A DNA stretch of 7,884 nucleotides from CAZZKG01 sp964654825 (GCA_964654825.1 CAZZKG010000107.1:1-7884); one strand, 5' to 3'. Shown: positions 1 to 7,078, numbered from the stretch's first letter. Made by a program: numbers and translations. The notes: generated by a model not told the origin, from the letters alone.

Positions 1-72
1 CAACCTCGAGACCGAGGCCGGAAGGTTAACGAGGAAGATGACGGCGATCAGGTGAGCCTGTCCCGTGGATGA
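1..72 (+). CDS. 3' end of an unidentified upstream gene (5' partial)
   Basis: Reading frame 1 is open from the window edge to a TGA at 70-72 and gives 23 residues ending in DDGDQVSLSRG, a hydrophilic acidic tail. Codon position 1 is strongly G/C-rich compared with position 2, as in real coding sequence. The TGA overlaps the ATG of the next small frame as ATGA, the same kind of junction used in the operon downstream. Frame 2 is also open, from position 2 to a TGA at 53-55 (ending KMTAIR), and cannot be excluded. Too little is present to name a product. Confidence 0.35.
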   Translation, partial: QPRDRGRKVNEEDDGDQVSLSRG

Positions 73-194
73 GCGGGGAGGCCGCAACCACGGAGGGGTA
101 TTACAGGATCAAGGAAGTGGGAGAGAAGCCTCCGGCATATACACTTGTCATTCCAGGTGCTCTTCAATACGTGCTTACAGAAAACCACTCATGA
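69..194 (+). CDS. small hypothetical protein, 41 aa
   Basis: ATG (69-71) to TGA (192-194), beginning MSGEAATTEGYY and ending LQYVLTENHS. I do not recognise it. It has no signal peptide or membrane helix; the N-terminal half is polar and charged, and the second half has a hydrophobic stretch around TLVIPGALQYVL. Its start overlaps the stop of the preceding frame as ATGA, which suggests translational coupling. No good Shine-Dalgarno sequence precedes it, so its translation would depend on that coupling. It could be a real small gene, the remnant of a longer one, or a chance frame. After its stop about 170 bp of non-coding DNA follow before the next gene. Confidence 0.35.
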   Translation: MSGEAATTEGYYRIKEVGEKPPAYTLVIPGALQYVLTENHS

Positions 195-268
195 GTTAGC
201 CACAACTGCGGCTCTTTGATGGCTGAATAAAGCGGAAAAAACCAGGTAATGCCCACATTTTGTAAGGG

Positions 269-297
269 TTGACAAAGGAAATGCCGCGATTTAGTAA
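269..297 (+). promoter_or_regulatory. candidate sigma70-type promoter for the UDG-LPS operon
   Basis: A perfect TTGACA (-35) at 269-274 is followed after 17 bp by TAGTAA at 292-297, a weak -10 with 3 of 6 consensus bases. Transcription would start near 304 and leave a leader of about 64 nt before the GTG at 368. The perfect -35 and ideal spacing support it; the poor -10 weakens it. Confidence 0.4.
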
Positions 298-357
298 TTG
301 AGTAGCCCCTTTTCGGATCTTTTTACAGTTTCCATCGAATATTCCGATTTTTTTCCT

Positions 358-362
358 GGAGG
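358..362 (+). promoter_or_regulatory. Shine-Dalgarno site selecting the GTG start at 368
   Basis: GGAGG lies 5 nt before the GTG at 368-370. An out-of-frame ATG at 366-368 overlaps this start, but it is only 3 nt from the GGAGG and opens a frame without homology. The GTG is therefore the real initiator. The ten bases GGAGGTAGAT recur exactly before the gene at 7203. Confidence 0.75.
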
Positions 363-367
363 TAGAT

Positions 368-976
368 GTGTCGCAATCCGACAGCAAGAAAGAACTCGAC
401 AGCCTGCTCGGGGAACTGGGAGATTGCACCCGCTGTAACCTTTCACGTGGCAGGACGAACATCGTGTTCGGAAGTGGAGCAGCCGGCGCACGGGTCATGT
501 TCGTCGGCGAAGCACCCGGGTTCCATGAGGACATGCAGGGTCTCCCCTTTGTGGGTGCCGCTGGGAAACTGCTTTCCAGGTTTCTCGAGGAGATCGGGCT
601 CAAAAGATCCGACGTGTATATTACGAACATCGTCAAATGCCGTCCACCTGACAACAGGGATCCTCTCAGTGAGGAGATCGAAACCTGCAGAGGATTTCTG
701 TCGCGGCAGATCGATATCATCAACCCGGACCTGATCTGCACGCTGGGCAATCATGCGACGCGTACACTCCTCGGTAGGCCGGTGAGTATCACCAGGATAC
801 GGGGGAAAGCACAGGAGTTCGAAGGCCACTTCGTCTTCCCGATGCTGCATCCGGCTGCAGCACTACACAAAGGAGACATGATGGCAAAGGTCAGGGAAGA
901 TTTCGAAAACCTGAGAAAATTCCTCGACCGTAAAGTCAAAGCCGAGCCCGCACAAAAACAGCTGGAACTGTTTTGA
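368..976 (+). CDS. udg: family 4 uracil-DNA glycosylase (4Fe-4S)
   Basis: A 202-residue cytoplasmic DNA-repair enzyme that removes uracil produced by cytosine deamination or dUTP misincorporation and so starts base-excision repair. The family 4 landmarks are all visible: the GEAPG active-site motif at residues 47-51 with E54 after it; the GLPFVGAAGKLL block at 58-69; ITNIVKCRPPDNRDP at 85-99; and the MLHPAAAL motif with H161. Four cysteines, C20, C23, C91 and C107 (CxxC, then C-x15-C), match the 4Fe-4S ligands of this family. Length is typical. The start is GTG with a strong GGAGG. The protein ends in QKQLELF, resembling the bacterial sliding-clamp-binding pentapeptide QL(S/D)LF. It is first in an operon with two LPS genes; its TGA overlaps the next start as TTGA. 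Confidence 0.95.
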   Translation: MSQSDSKKELDSLLGELGDCTRCNLSRGRTNIVFGSGAAGARVMFVGEAPGFHEDMQGLPFVGAAGKLLSRFLEEIGLKRSDVYITNIVKCRPPDNRDPLSEEIETCRGFLSRQIDIINPDLICTLGNHATRTLLGRPVSITRIRGKAQEFEGHFVFPMLHPAAALHKGDMMAKVREDFENLRKFLDRKVKAEPAQKQLELF

Positions 977-2055
977 ATTCAGATGGCACAGCGAGCAGCA
1001 GACCTGTCCTCGTCACACGATTCTCTTCACTCGGTGACATCGTCCTGACCGAACCGGCCACGAGAGCCATCAAGAAAAGCTGTCCCGAGTCCTGTATACA
1101 CTATCTCACAAAGTCACACTACTTTGAAATCGTAGAGGGATTCCCGGCTGTTGACAGAGTCATCGCGTACGACAGACATACCGGTCTCACGGGGCTGATC
1201 AACCTGTCACGGCAACTCGCAAAAGAACGATACAGACTCCTCATAGACCTGCACGGGTCCTTGAGAAGTATAATAGTGAGATTGCTGGTTCAGGCGGGTC
1301 GCACGACGAGGATCAGGAAGAGAACACTCAAACGATTTCTCCTCGTCACGTTTCACGCAGGCAGAGAAAGGGAATGGCCGACTGCCGTTGAGAGATATCT
1401 GGAGTGTGTCCCGGGACAGGAAATGAATCCTGCGGAGAAGATCCCGACTATCGGGATCGGTAAACGTGTTGCGGAATCAACGCGGCGCATGATGAAAGCC
1501 GAGATGCCCCGGCCGGGGACGGCTGACCCGGCCGCCCGACCTTACATCGCCCTCGCCCCGGGCGCCCGCTGGAACACCAAAATGTGGCCGTGGGAGAGGT
1601 TTGCCGAGGTCGGTGCGAAACTCTCCGATGAGACCGGGAAGCCGGTGGTCGTTCTGGGAAGCAGCGAGGACCGGGATCTGTGTGAAAGAATCATTTCTCA
1701 AATCGGAGACAACGCCAGCACCCTCGCCGGACGTACAACTCTGATGGAAGCGGGTGCAGTACTCGCTTCGTGTGGACTTCTTATAACGAACGATTCAGGG
1801 CTCATGCATCTCGCTGTCGGAGTCAGAACCCCCGTGGTGGCCATTTTCGGCCCGACCAGTCGGGAGCTGGGATTTTTTCCGGATTCAGAGTTCTCATCCG
1901 TCCTCGAGACGGACCTCGCGTGCAGACCGTGTCACACCAAGGGTAGCAAGGCATGTCCGATCGGTACGCACGAGTGCATGCAGAGAATCACCACGAACAA
2001 CGTCGCGAGCGAAGCGCTCAGGCTGCTCGACAAAAGGAGGGCTGTCACTGCATGA
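973..2055 (+). CDS. glycosyltransferase family 9 protein, ADP-heptose:LPS heptosyltransferase type
   Basis: A 360-residue GT9 enzyme expected to add L,D-heptose from ADP-heptose to the LPS inner core at the cytoplasmic face of the inner membrane. The N-terminal Rossmann domain begins with VTRFSSLGDIVLTEP (residues 14-28), whose SLGD aspartate (D22) matches the conserved family Asp. The C-terminal nucleotide-sugar domain has APGARWNTKMWPWERFAE (195-212), ITNDSGLMHLA (271-281) and FGPTS (292-296). A four-cysteine pattern, C317, C320, C328 and C335 (CRPC, CPIGTHEC), is common in WaaF-like members. The start is TTG at 973. It is the only usual start codon between the in-frame stop at 931-933 and the conserved core, and it overlaps the upstream TGA by 4 nt. 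The stop overlaps the next ATG in the same way. Whether it is heptosyltransferase I, II or another GT9 activity cannot be settled here. Confidence 0.9.
   Translation: MNSDGTASSRPVLVTRFSSLGDIVLTEPATRAIKKSCPESCIHYLTKSHYFEIVEGFPAVDRVIAYDRHTGLTGLINLSRQLAKERYRLLIDLHGSLRSIIVRLLVQAGRTTRIRKRTLKRFLLVTFHAGREREWPTAVERYLECVPGQEMNPAEKIPTIGIGKRVAESTRRMMKAEMPRPGTADPAARPYIALAPGARWNTKMWPWERFAEVGAKLSDETGKPVVVLGSSEDRDLCERIISQIGDNASTLAGRTTLMEAGAVLASCGLLITNDSGLMHLAVGVRTPVVAIFGPTSRELGFFPDSEFSSVLETDLACRPCHTKGSKACPIGTHECMQRITTNNVASEALRLLDKRRAVTA
2035..2040 (+). promoter_or_regulatory. Shine-Dalgarno site for the Kdo transferase
   Basis: AGGAGG lies 11 nt before the ATG at 2052, inside the end of the GT9 gene. The frame is open upstream to an ATG at 1953, but the extra 33 residues are low-complexity and rich in Arg, His and Gln, and that start would overlap the GT9 gene by about 100 nt. 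The 2052 start is preferred. Confidence 0.7.
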
Positions 2056-3377
2056 ATCACAGGTCGGTATGGCCGTTCCTCTACAACACGATTGCTGAGC
2101 CGGTTATCGAGGCGGGCCTTTATGTGAGTGCGTTCTGGAGCGAAAAGGCGAAAGTGAAACGCCGGGGTCAGCAACGGACACTCGATGCCTTCAGCGATTC
2201 TGCAGGAAAGATGAAAGCGAAGGAACCCCGTCTGTGGTTTCATGCCGCCTCTGCCGGTGAATTTTTACAGGTGCAACCTCTCATCGAGAGACTCCGCAGT
2301 CTCTACCCGTCTGGAAGTTTTCTGGTGACATTCTACTCGCCGTCGGCCGAAAGACTGACAGCGGAATGTGAGCACAAGGACGTTGCCTTCTACCTGCCTG
2401 GAGACAGCAGGAAGAATGTTTGCCGGCTCCTCACTGCTTTCAGGCCACATACCATCCTGTTCTCCAAATACGATGTCTGGCCCAACCTTGCCTGGGAATC
2501 TTCTAAAATGGGGATCAAGCTCGCTATTGTGGGTGCGACACTCCACGAACGCTCCGGCAGGCTGAGAGCGGGGGCAAGATCACTCACCAGGGAGGTCCAC
2601 AGGTATCTCGATTTTGTGGGTGCTTCCACCGAGGAAGATGCCCTGATGTACATGGAGCTCGATGCCGACCCCGACTGCATCGTGGTAACCGGAGACATGA
2701 GGTATGATCAGACCTACGAGCGGGCGATGAGGGTCTCACAGGACGATCCGGAGCTCAGACTCCTGAAATTCGATGGAAAAATCCTTGTCGCCGGCAGCAC
2801 CTGGCCAGAAGACGAGCGGATGATCGTTCCGGCATTCGCTTCAGCCCGCAGGAAGCACAAGGATCTCAAACTTATCCTCGTCCCGCACGAAATCAGAGAT
2901 ACCCAGCTCGAGAACTTCGAATCACTTGCGAGATCACACAACCTCCGTACTGTCAGATACTCCGCGCTTAAAAATGAGCCCGGGCTTCTAGGTCAAAGTG
3001 ACATCTCACTGGTCGATGAGGTTGGGTTCCTTTACAAAATCTATGCTCTCGCCACTATTGCCTACGTCGGAGGAGGATTCGGGTCAGGCGTGCACAACGT
3101 CATGGAACCTGCCTGCTACGCCCTCCCCGTCTTCATTGGTCCCCGGTGGTCCGGTTCGAGGGAGGCATCGCTCATGCTGAGGAGAGCTGCTGCGTTCGAA
3201 GTGAAGAAATCTGATGCCTTCGTAAATCTTCTCGTTGACATTCTCGACAGGGAAAACTGGCGGACCGAAGCCGGCGGGAAAGCTCTCGAGATCGTGAAAG
3301 AAAATCTCGGAGCCACCGACAAGACCATCAGCGAATTACACAAACACTTTCCCGGTATTTTCAACAAGCCGGTCTGA
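2052..3377 (+). CDS. waaA: 3-deoxy-D-manno-octulosonic acid (Kdo) transferase, GT30
   Basis: A 441-residue enzyme (also called KdtA) that transfers Kdo from CMP-Kdo to the lipid A precursor, linking lipid A to the LPS core. A short N-terminal hydrophobic segment (WPFLYNTIAEPVIEAGLYVS) probably attaches it to the inner membrane. Family marks in order: WFHAASAGEF (62-71), where E70 matches the catalytic base; SKYDVWPNL (138-146); TGDMRYDQ (213-220); GSTWPEDE (248-255); ILVPHE (275-280); YVGGGFGSGVHNVMEP (338-353); and FIGPRW (361-366). The classical ETELWPN block appears as SKYDVWPN, and the GGG-FG-HN loop replaces the enterobacterial GGSLVERGGHN. Length is normal. Its ATG overlaps the GT9 stop as ATGA, so the two LPS enzymes are probably translated together. 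Its TGA (3375-3377) directly abuts the stop of the opposing gene. The number of Kdo residues added cannot be read from sequence. Confidence 0.95.
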   Translation: MNHRSVWPFLYNTIAEPVIEAGLYVSAFWSEKAKVKRRGQQRTLDAFSDSAGKMKAKEPRLWFHAASAGEFLQVQPLIERLRSLYPSGSFLVTFYSPSAERLTAECEHKDVAFYLPGDSRKNVCRLLTAFRPHTILFSKYDVWPNLAWESSKMGIKLAIVGATLHERSGRLRAGARSLTREVHRYLDFVGASTEEDALMYMELDADPDCIVVTGDMRYDQTYERAMRVSQDDPELRLLKFDGKILVAGSTWPEDERMIVPAFASARRKHKDLKLILVPHEIRDTQLENFESLARSHNLRTVRYSALKNEPGLLGQSDISLVDEVGFLYKIYALATIAYVGGGFGSGVHNVMEPACYALPVFIGPRWSGSREASLMLRRAAAFEVKKSDAFVNLLVDILDRENWRTEAGGKALEIVKENLGATDKTISELHKHFPGIFNKPV

Positions 3378-3390
3378 TCAGGTTGCCGGC
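3368..3390. terminator. possible weak bidirectional hairpin at the convergent gene junction
   Basis: The GCCGG at 3368-3372 pairs with the CCGGC at 3386-3390 around a perfect 8-bp palindrome, CTGATCAG (3374-3381), which contains both stop codons. No T-tract follows on either strand, so this is not a standard intrinsic terminator. It is the only candidate stem between the two genes. Confidence 0.2.
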
Positions 3391-6300
3391 AGATCTGTAT
3401 CTCCGAGTTTCATGCACCAGTAGTACGAGAGCGCACATATCCCGATCACTGCCAGCACCGCACCGGACAAAGCCCCTGGATAGGCGTTCAAAAGCCCCTG
3501 CTTCAGCTCAGCCATCGCTGCCACCACACCGATCGCGGGTGGGACCAGTGACAGCTGAAACCGAAAAATGAACCTGTAGGCAATCAGGTAGATCACGCCG
3601 GCAAGTAGACCCTCGATCAGCCAGAAAGTAAAATCGTTTATCCCGTCGACACCGGTTGTGACAAGACCGATCAGCAGAAAGATGAATACAAAAAACCCCT
3701 TCTTCCGGGTCCAGTTGTGCGTCGAGCGATCGGTCGCAACGAAGACGAACAGAATCACTACCGCCGAAAGGATGAAGATTCCTACCATCTTGACCGCTTC
3801 ACCAAGAACGGGCATGTAGCTCTCGAGGGCCTCATACCTCGCCCAGACAGGCTCGAGAGATGGTGCAAACCGGGTTACCACCGCCGCGGCACCGGCCATC
3901 AGCAGGCCGAGAGACGAGCCGAGCAGGTAGGTCTCCATCGTCCCCTTCCGGAGCTGCTCACGTTTCCACATCTGGAGAAACCCGGTGACGAGAGCAAGCC
4001 CTCCTGCGAGGAAAAGGCCCCCCAGGAGTGAAAAGACGATCGCCGTGTACGTTTGATTCGAAAGAGGCTCTGCCGTCGAGAAACCAGCTATCACACCGGG
4101 CCAGCCGTTGATGAGCTTGATCACATGAAGGATCAAGACGAGACTGAAAAATGTGATAAATACGGATACGGAGAAGTTCTTCCGGCTCCAGTTGACGACA
4201 GCTCCGACCGCAGCCGACAGGAGCATGACGACCAGGAGCAGAGAGCAGACGATCTTAAGGATGTTGTTGACATTACTTCGGTTTCGATCCTGCCGAACCC
4301 ACTCTTCGGGGACATGGATAGTCCGGAACGTATCGGCCACTTCACTACCCGCCAGCTTTACGACAATCCTTGCCTCACCCTCCTCGAGACGGTAGCCTGA
4401 CGTGTCGGCAAAGGTAAATTCCCAGTCGATCCGATCGGGCAGTTTTGTTGGAACAGCCGAGACCTCCTTCAGAGCACGAAGGTCGACGCGGTAAGTCGCG
4501 GTAAGAACCGAATCGACTCTGGCCCGCGCTTCATCCCGGTCGAGATTGGAACCGGGGCGGGCTTCCGGTAACAGGTGCCGGAACCGCCGGATCTCACCGT
4601 CTCCGGCTACAAACACCTGGTATTCCTCGGCGCGTTCGGCCACATCTCCCTCAAACCGCACGAAGCGGACTTTCCACTGCGGGGGAGGCAGATATTTACC
4701 GAGGAGGTCCCGGTACAGCTCTCTCCCTCCAACCTGCCAGACGAATCTATCACCCCTGCCTACCAGGCTGTCCACCGCAGTGAGGGTGCGCCACTCTCCG
4801 GGCAGCTCGATCCCGCGATCCGCGAGCGACTTCTTCGCGAGTTGGCTGACGTCCTGGCGACTGATGGAAAGAGGCGGTGCGTCGGTCTCGAAGGTGCTTA
4901 CTGACAGCCAGAGGATGAGGCCGGCCAGGCCGCCGAGGAAGACCAGTCGTCTCGCTGTACTCTTTATCCCGGTGCCAGGTGTGACTTCCTCCCGGGCAGG
5001 CTCCGGCACCTCAAGAGGAGGTGGCGTCCAGCTGCGGTTGTAATCCTCGAGGGCGACTTCGGCCCATTTCCCATTCCGCAATCTTGCAGCGAGAACGACC
5101 AGGAGTGGGATAAAAGTCAGGACAACGACGAATACCTGGTCAGTCCACACTCCCGGCGCTTTCGAGACGAACAGCGGCATCGAGAACCACACGACATCCA
5201 CCGTGTAATGCAGTACGATTGACGGCAGGAGACCGAATGACAGGTAGATGGCTCCGAACGCGAGAGACGGGATGATGAGCTCCACCAGTCGGGCGTATGC
5301 CGGCTGGTTGGGATAGTTGGCGTGAGCAGAACCGAAGATGAGCGCCTGGACGATGAATGCGGCAGCGATCCAGGCTTTTCTACCCCCATACCGCTGTCCG
5401 ATGAGGGCGGCACCGGCAATGGGGATCGCCCTGAACAGGCACTCCTCCCAGAAACCAGCCTGGGCGGAGATTGCGATGGAAGAGAACCAGGGAAAATAAT
5501 TCGCCAGAATGTCGGGCTGGAACAGTGCGTCCGAAGGCGACCACCAGCCGAGGACTTCGGTTGAGAGGAAGTAGAGTGAAACCTCGTAAGCGAAAAAGAG
5601 CGCCACGAACAGGTATCCCGCCACCGTGCGTCCGAGGACCTGCGGCGAACCTGCCACTCCTCTAGACCAGATTCTCCAGTGCTGGATGTGGTGCGGAAAA
5701 GCTTTCCGGGAGAGACTCTCTGCGGCGATGAACGACAATCCAAGCAGCACCGCCATGAGGAGTGAATTCACAAGCAGTATGAGAATCTGTTTCGAGAGGA
5801 AGCCCTGTGCCGAGAGGGCGGTGTCGTAATCCATCCAGGTAAGAGGCCATCGGTTGATCCCGGCCAGAAACTGGAGAAAAGCAATGAAGAGCGCCCAGAA
5901 GAGAGCCTTTCGCCAGAGGACCCATCGCTTCCTGAGCAGGAAGAACAGACCGATGATACATCCGCCGATTATATACAGGAGACCGACCGCAACGAGAGCT
6001 GACGAGGCGATCGTGTTGTTGGCGGAGCGCATTTCCTCGAAGCGCCGTTCGAAGCTTTCCGGGATTTTGATGAAATGGCTGAGCTCCGTAAGCCGATCGC
6101 CCGCAATAACCAGGCGGAGGCGGTAGCGTCCCTCCCCGATCCGGTCATTCGATCGTTCATAGACGAAGGTGTGATCCATTCGTCCGCCGGTACGAAGTTC
6201 CTTGGAAGCTTCCACCAGATCATACGTCGTCAGATCGACATCGAAGCTCTTCATTGCCGAAATTTCGGCTATTACACGTGCCGAATCGGCGGGAAGCCCC

Positions 6301-6716
6301 TCGCCGGGCTGATCTTCGGGAAGCTTCTCCACAAAACCGTAGAGCTGCCCGTCGGGAGTGAATCGGACCAGCGTTTCTTCGACCTCCCCCTCCTGGAAAA
6401 ACCGAACCTGCCAGGTGTACGGGGAATATGTCCTGTCCTCTACCATCCGGTTGAAAGCATCGGTACCGCCGGCTTCCAGCTCGACGTAGTTCTGCACCGA
6501 CGTCTCCAGGCGGAAGGATGCCGCCCGCCTCGACTCCTCGGGACCCAGGCCGAATTCCCGGACGAAGGCTTCGGCCTTCCGGAGCGCCTGCTGCCGGTCC
6601 ATGCTGATCTCTATGTTCACGATGGGAAAAGCCCGGGAGAAATACGAGACCGTGAAGATGACACTGGCAACGAAGACCAGCCCGAAGAGAATCCAGAACA
6701 CAGGTTTTCTAAGCAT
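3378..6716 (-). CDS. giant duplicated CPBP (CAAX/Rce1-like) intramembrane metalloprotease
   Basis: A 1112-residue polytopic membrane protein. Numbering is from the ATG at 6714-6716, chosen because GAGGTGA precedes it; an in-frame ATG at 6744-6746 has no ribosome site. The N-terminal half has an anchor helix (about 5-27), an extracytoplasmic PepSY-like domain (about 35-218) and a helix bundle (about 237-545) with all three CPBP motifs: EECLFR (E424, E425, R429), FGSAH (H465) and HYTVD (H503, D507). These residues bind zinc and activate water in the family. After a Pro-rich loop (about 562-580) the layout repeats: helix 590-607, a related extracytoplasmic domain (617-802), and a bundle (818-1100) without the catalytic motifs. 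Matching pairs include KIPESFERR/HVPEEWVRQ, RSANNTI/RSNVNNI and AGINRWP/KLINGWP. Most CPBP proteins have 200-350 residues, so this one is exceptional. The substrate is unknown; protein processing or envelope quality control are possibilities. Confidence 0.85.
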   Translation of the reverse strand: MLRKPVFWILFGLVFVASVIFTVSYFSRAFPIVNIEISMDRQQALRKAEAFVREFGLGPEESRRAASFRLETSVQNYVELEAGGTDAFNRMVEDRTYSPYTWQVRFFQEGEVEETLVRFTPDGQLYGFVEKLPEDQPGEGLPADSARVIAEISAMKSFDVDLTTYDLVEASKELRTGGRMDHTFVYERSNDRIGEGRYRLRLVIAGDRLTELSHFIKIPESFERRFEEMRSANNTIASSALVAVGLLYIIGGCIIGLFFLLRKRWVLWRKALFWALFIAFLQFLAGINRWPLTWMDYDTALSAQGFLSKQILILLVNSLLMAVLLGLSFIAAESLSRKAFPHHIQHWRIWSRGVAGSPQVLGRTVAGYLFVALFFAYEVSLYFLSTEVLGWWSPSDALFQPDILANYFPWFSSIAISAQAGFWEECLFRAIPIAGAALIGQRYGGRKAWIAAAFIVQALIFGSAHANYPNQPAYARLVELIIPSLAFGAIYLSFGLLPSIVLHYTVDVVWFSMPLFVSKAPGVWTDQVFVVVLTFIPLLVVLAARLRNGKWAEVALEDYNRSWTPPPLEVPEPAREEVTPGTGIKSTARRLVFLGGLAGLILWLSVSTFETDAPPLSISRQDVSQLAKKSLADRGIELPGEWRTLTAVDSLVGRGDRFVWQVGGRELYRDLLGKYLPPPQWKVRFVRFEGDVAERAEEYQVFVAGDGEIRRFRHLLPEARPGSNLDRDEARARVDSVLTATYRVDLRALKEVSAVPTKLPDRIDWEFTFADTSGYRLEEGEARIVVKLAGSEVADTFRTIHVPEEWVRQDRNRSNVNNILKIVCSLLLVVMLLSAAVGAVVNWSRKNFSVSVFITFFSLVLILHVIKLINGWPGVIAGFSTAEPLSNQTYTAIVFSLLGGLFLAGGLALVTGFLQMWKREQLRKGTMETYLLGSSLGLLMAGAAAVVTRFAPSLEPVWARYEALESYMPVLGEAVKMVGIFILSAVVILFVFVATDRSTHNWTRKKGFFVFIFLLIGLVTTGVDGINDFTFWLIEGLLAGVIYLIAYRFIFRFQLSLVPPAIGVVAAMAELKQGLLNAYPGALSGAVLAVIGICALSYYWCMKLGDTDLPAT

Positions 6717-6720
6717 GTTT

Positions 6721-6727
6721 TCACCTC
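6721..6727 (-). promoter_or_regulatory. Shine-Dalgarno site selecting the ATG at 6716
   Basis: On the minus strand GAGGTGA is followed by AAAC and then ATG. This places a strong ribosome site about 5 nt before the internal ATG and decides the start of the CPBP protein. The ATG ten codons upstream (6744-6746) is preceded only by an AT-rich sequence without a purine-rich site. Confidence 0.7.
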
Positions 6728-6943
6728 GGCTGATCGAAGGGTTCATAAATAACGCGCAAAACTGATTTATCGGATGCCCTCATGAAGGAATAATACCATC
6801 GTGTGAGAAGCAATTCCAGAAATATTTTCTTCTCCTCCCGATGGGAGCTTCAGGTGCCTGAGCGTTCGCGTCAGAAGGTCCTTTGAAGATTACGTGGTGC
6901 TTCTCGAAATCGTATGAAAATCCGGGGCCGGATACGAAATTTC

Positions 6944-6973
6944 TTGCGCATGTATCAGGATCTCGTGTATACT
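6944..6973 (+). promoter_or_regulatory. candidate sigma70-type promoter for the small membrane protein
   Basis: TTGCGC (6944-6949) and TATACT (6968-6973) are separated by 18 bp. The -10 matches 5 of 6 consensus bases; the -35 keeps only the TTG. Transcription from here would give a leader of about 220 nt before the ATG at 7203. Confidence 0.4.
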
Positions 6974-7078
6974 TGTAAAAGAGCCCGAAACGTGCTTCGA
7001 TCCACACACACGACAATCCTTCGTATGATAACACTCACTGAAGCACTGTGTAACAGTACCTGAGGAGAATGGTCTGGT

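Noticed and set aside
1..120. Minus-strand frame with a hydrophobic stretch at the window edge (HLIAVIFLVNLP)
   Set aside because: It has no ATG or GTG start and no ribosome site, and a stop lies about 35 codons upstream. The plus-strand frames fit the ATGA junction better.
1953..2051. 33-residue N-terminal extension of the Kdo transferase frame from an ATG at 1953
   Set aside because: It would overlap the GT9 gene by about 100 nt, and its composition (Arg, His, Gln) is that of an out-of-frame read. The ATG at 2052 has AGGAGG upstream and a 4-nt overlap typical of this operon.
6075..6752. 225-aa plus-strand frame opposite the CPBP gene, plus other long antisense frames at 3717-4400 and 4546-5043
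   Set aside because: These are antisense shadows of a GC-rich coding strand. The minus-strand frame carries the conserved CPBP motifs and a coherent membrane topology.
6835..6847. CTCCC-GAT-GGGAG hairpin as a terminator
   Set aside because: The stem is 5 bp with no T-tract on either strand, and no gene ends beside it.
6780..7034. 84-aa minus-strand frame (GTG start) in the intergenic region
   Set aside because: It has no ribosome site and no recognisable domain or motif. It occupies the stretch expected to hold the promoter of the CPBP gene on the same strand. It is probably chance, but conservation was not tested.
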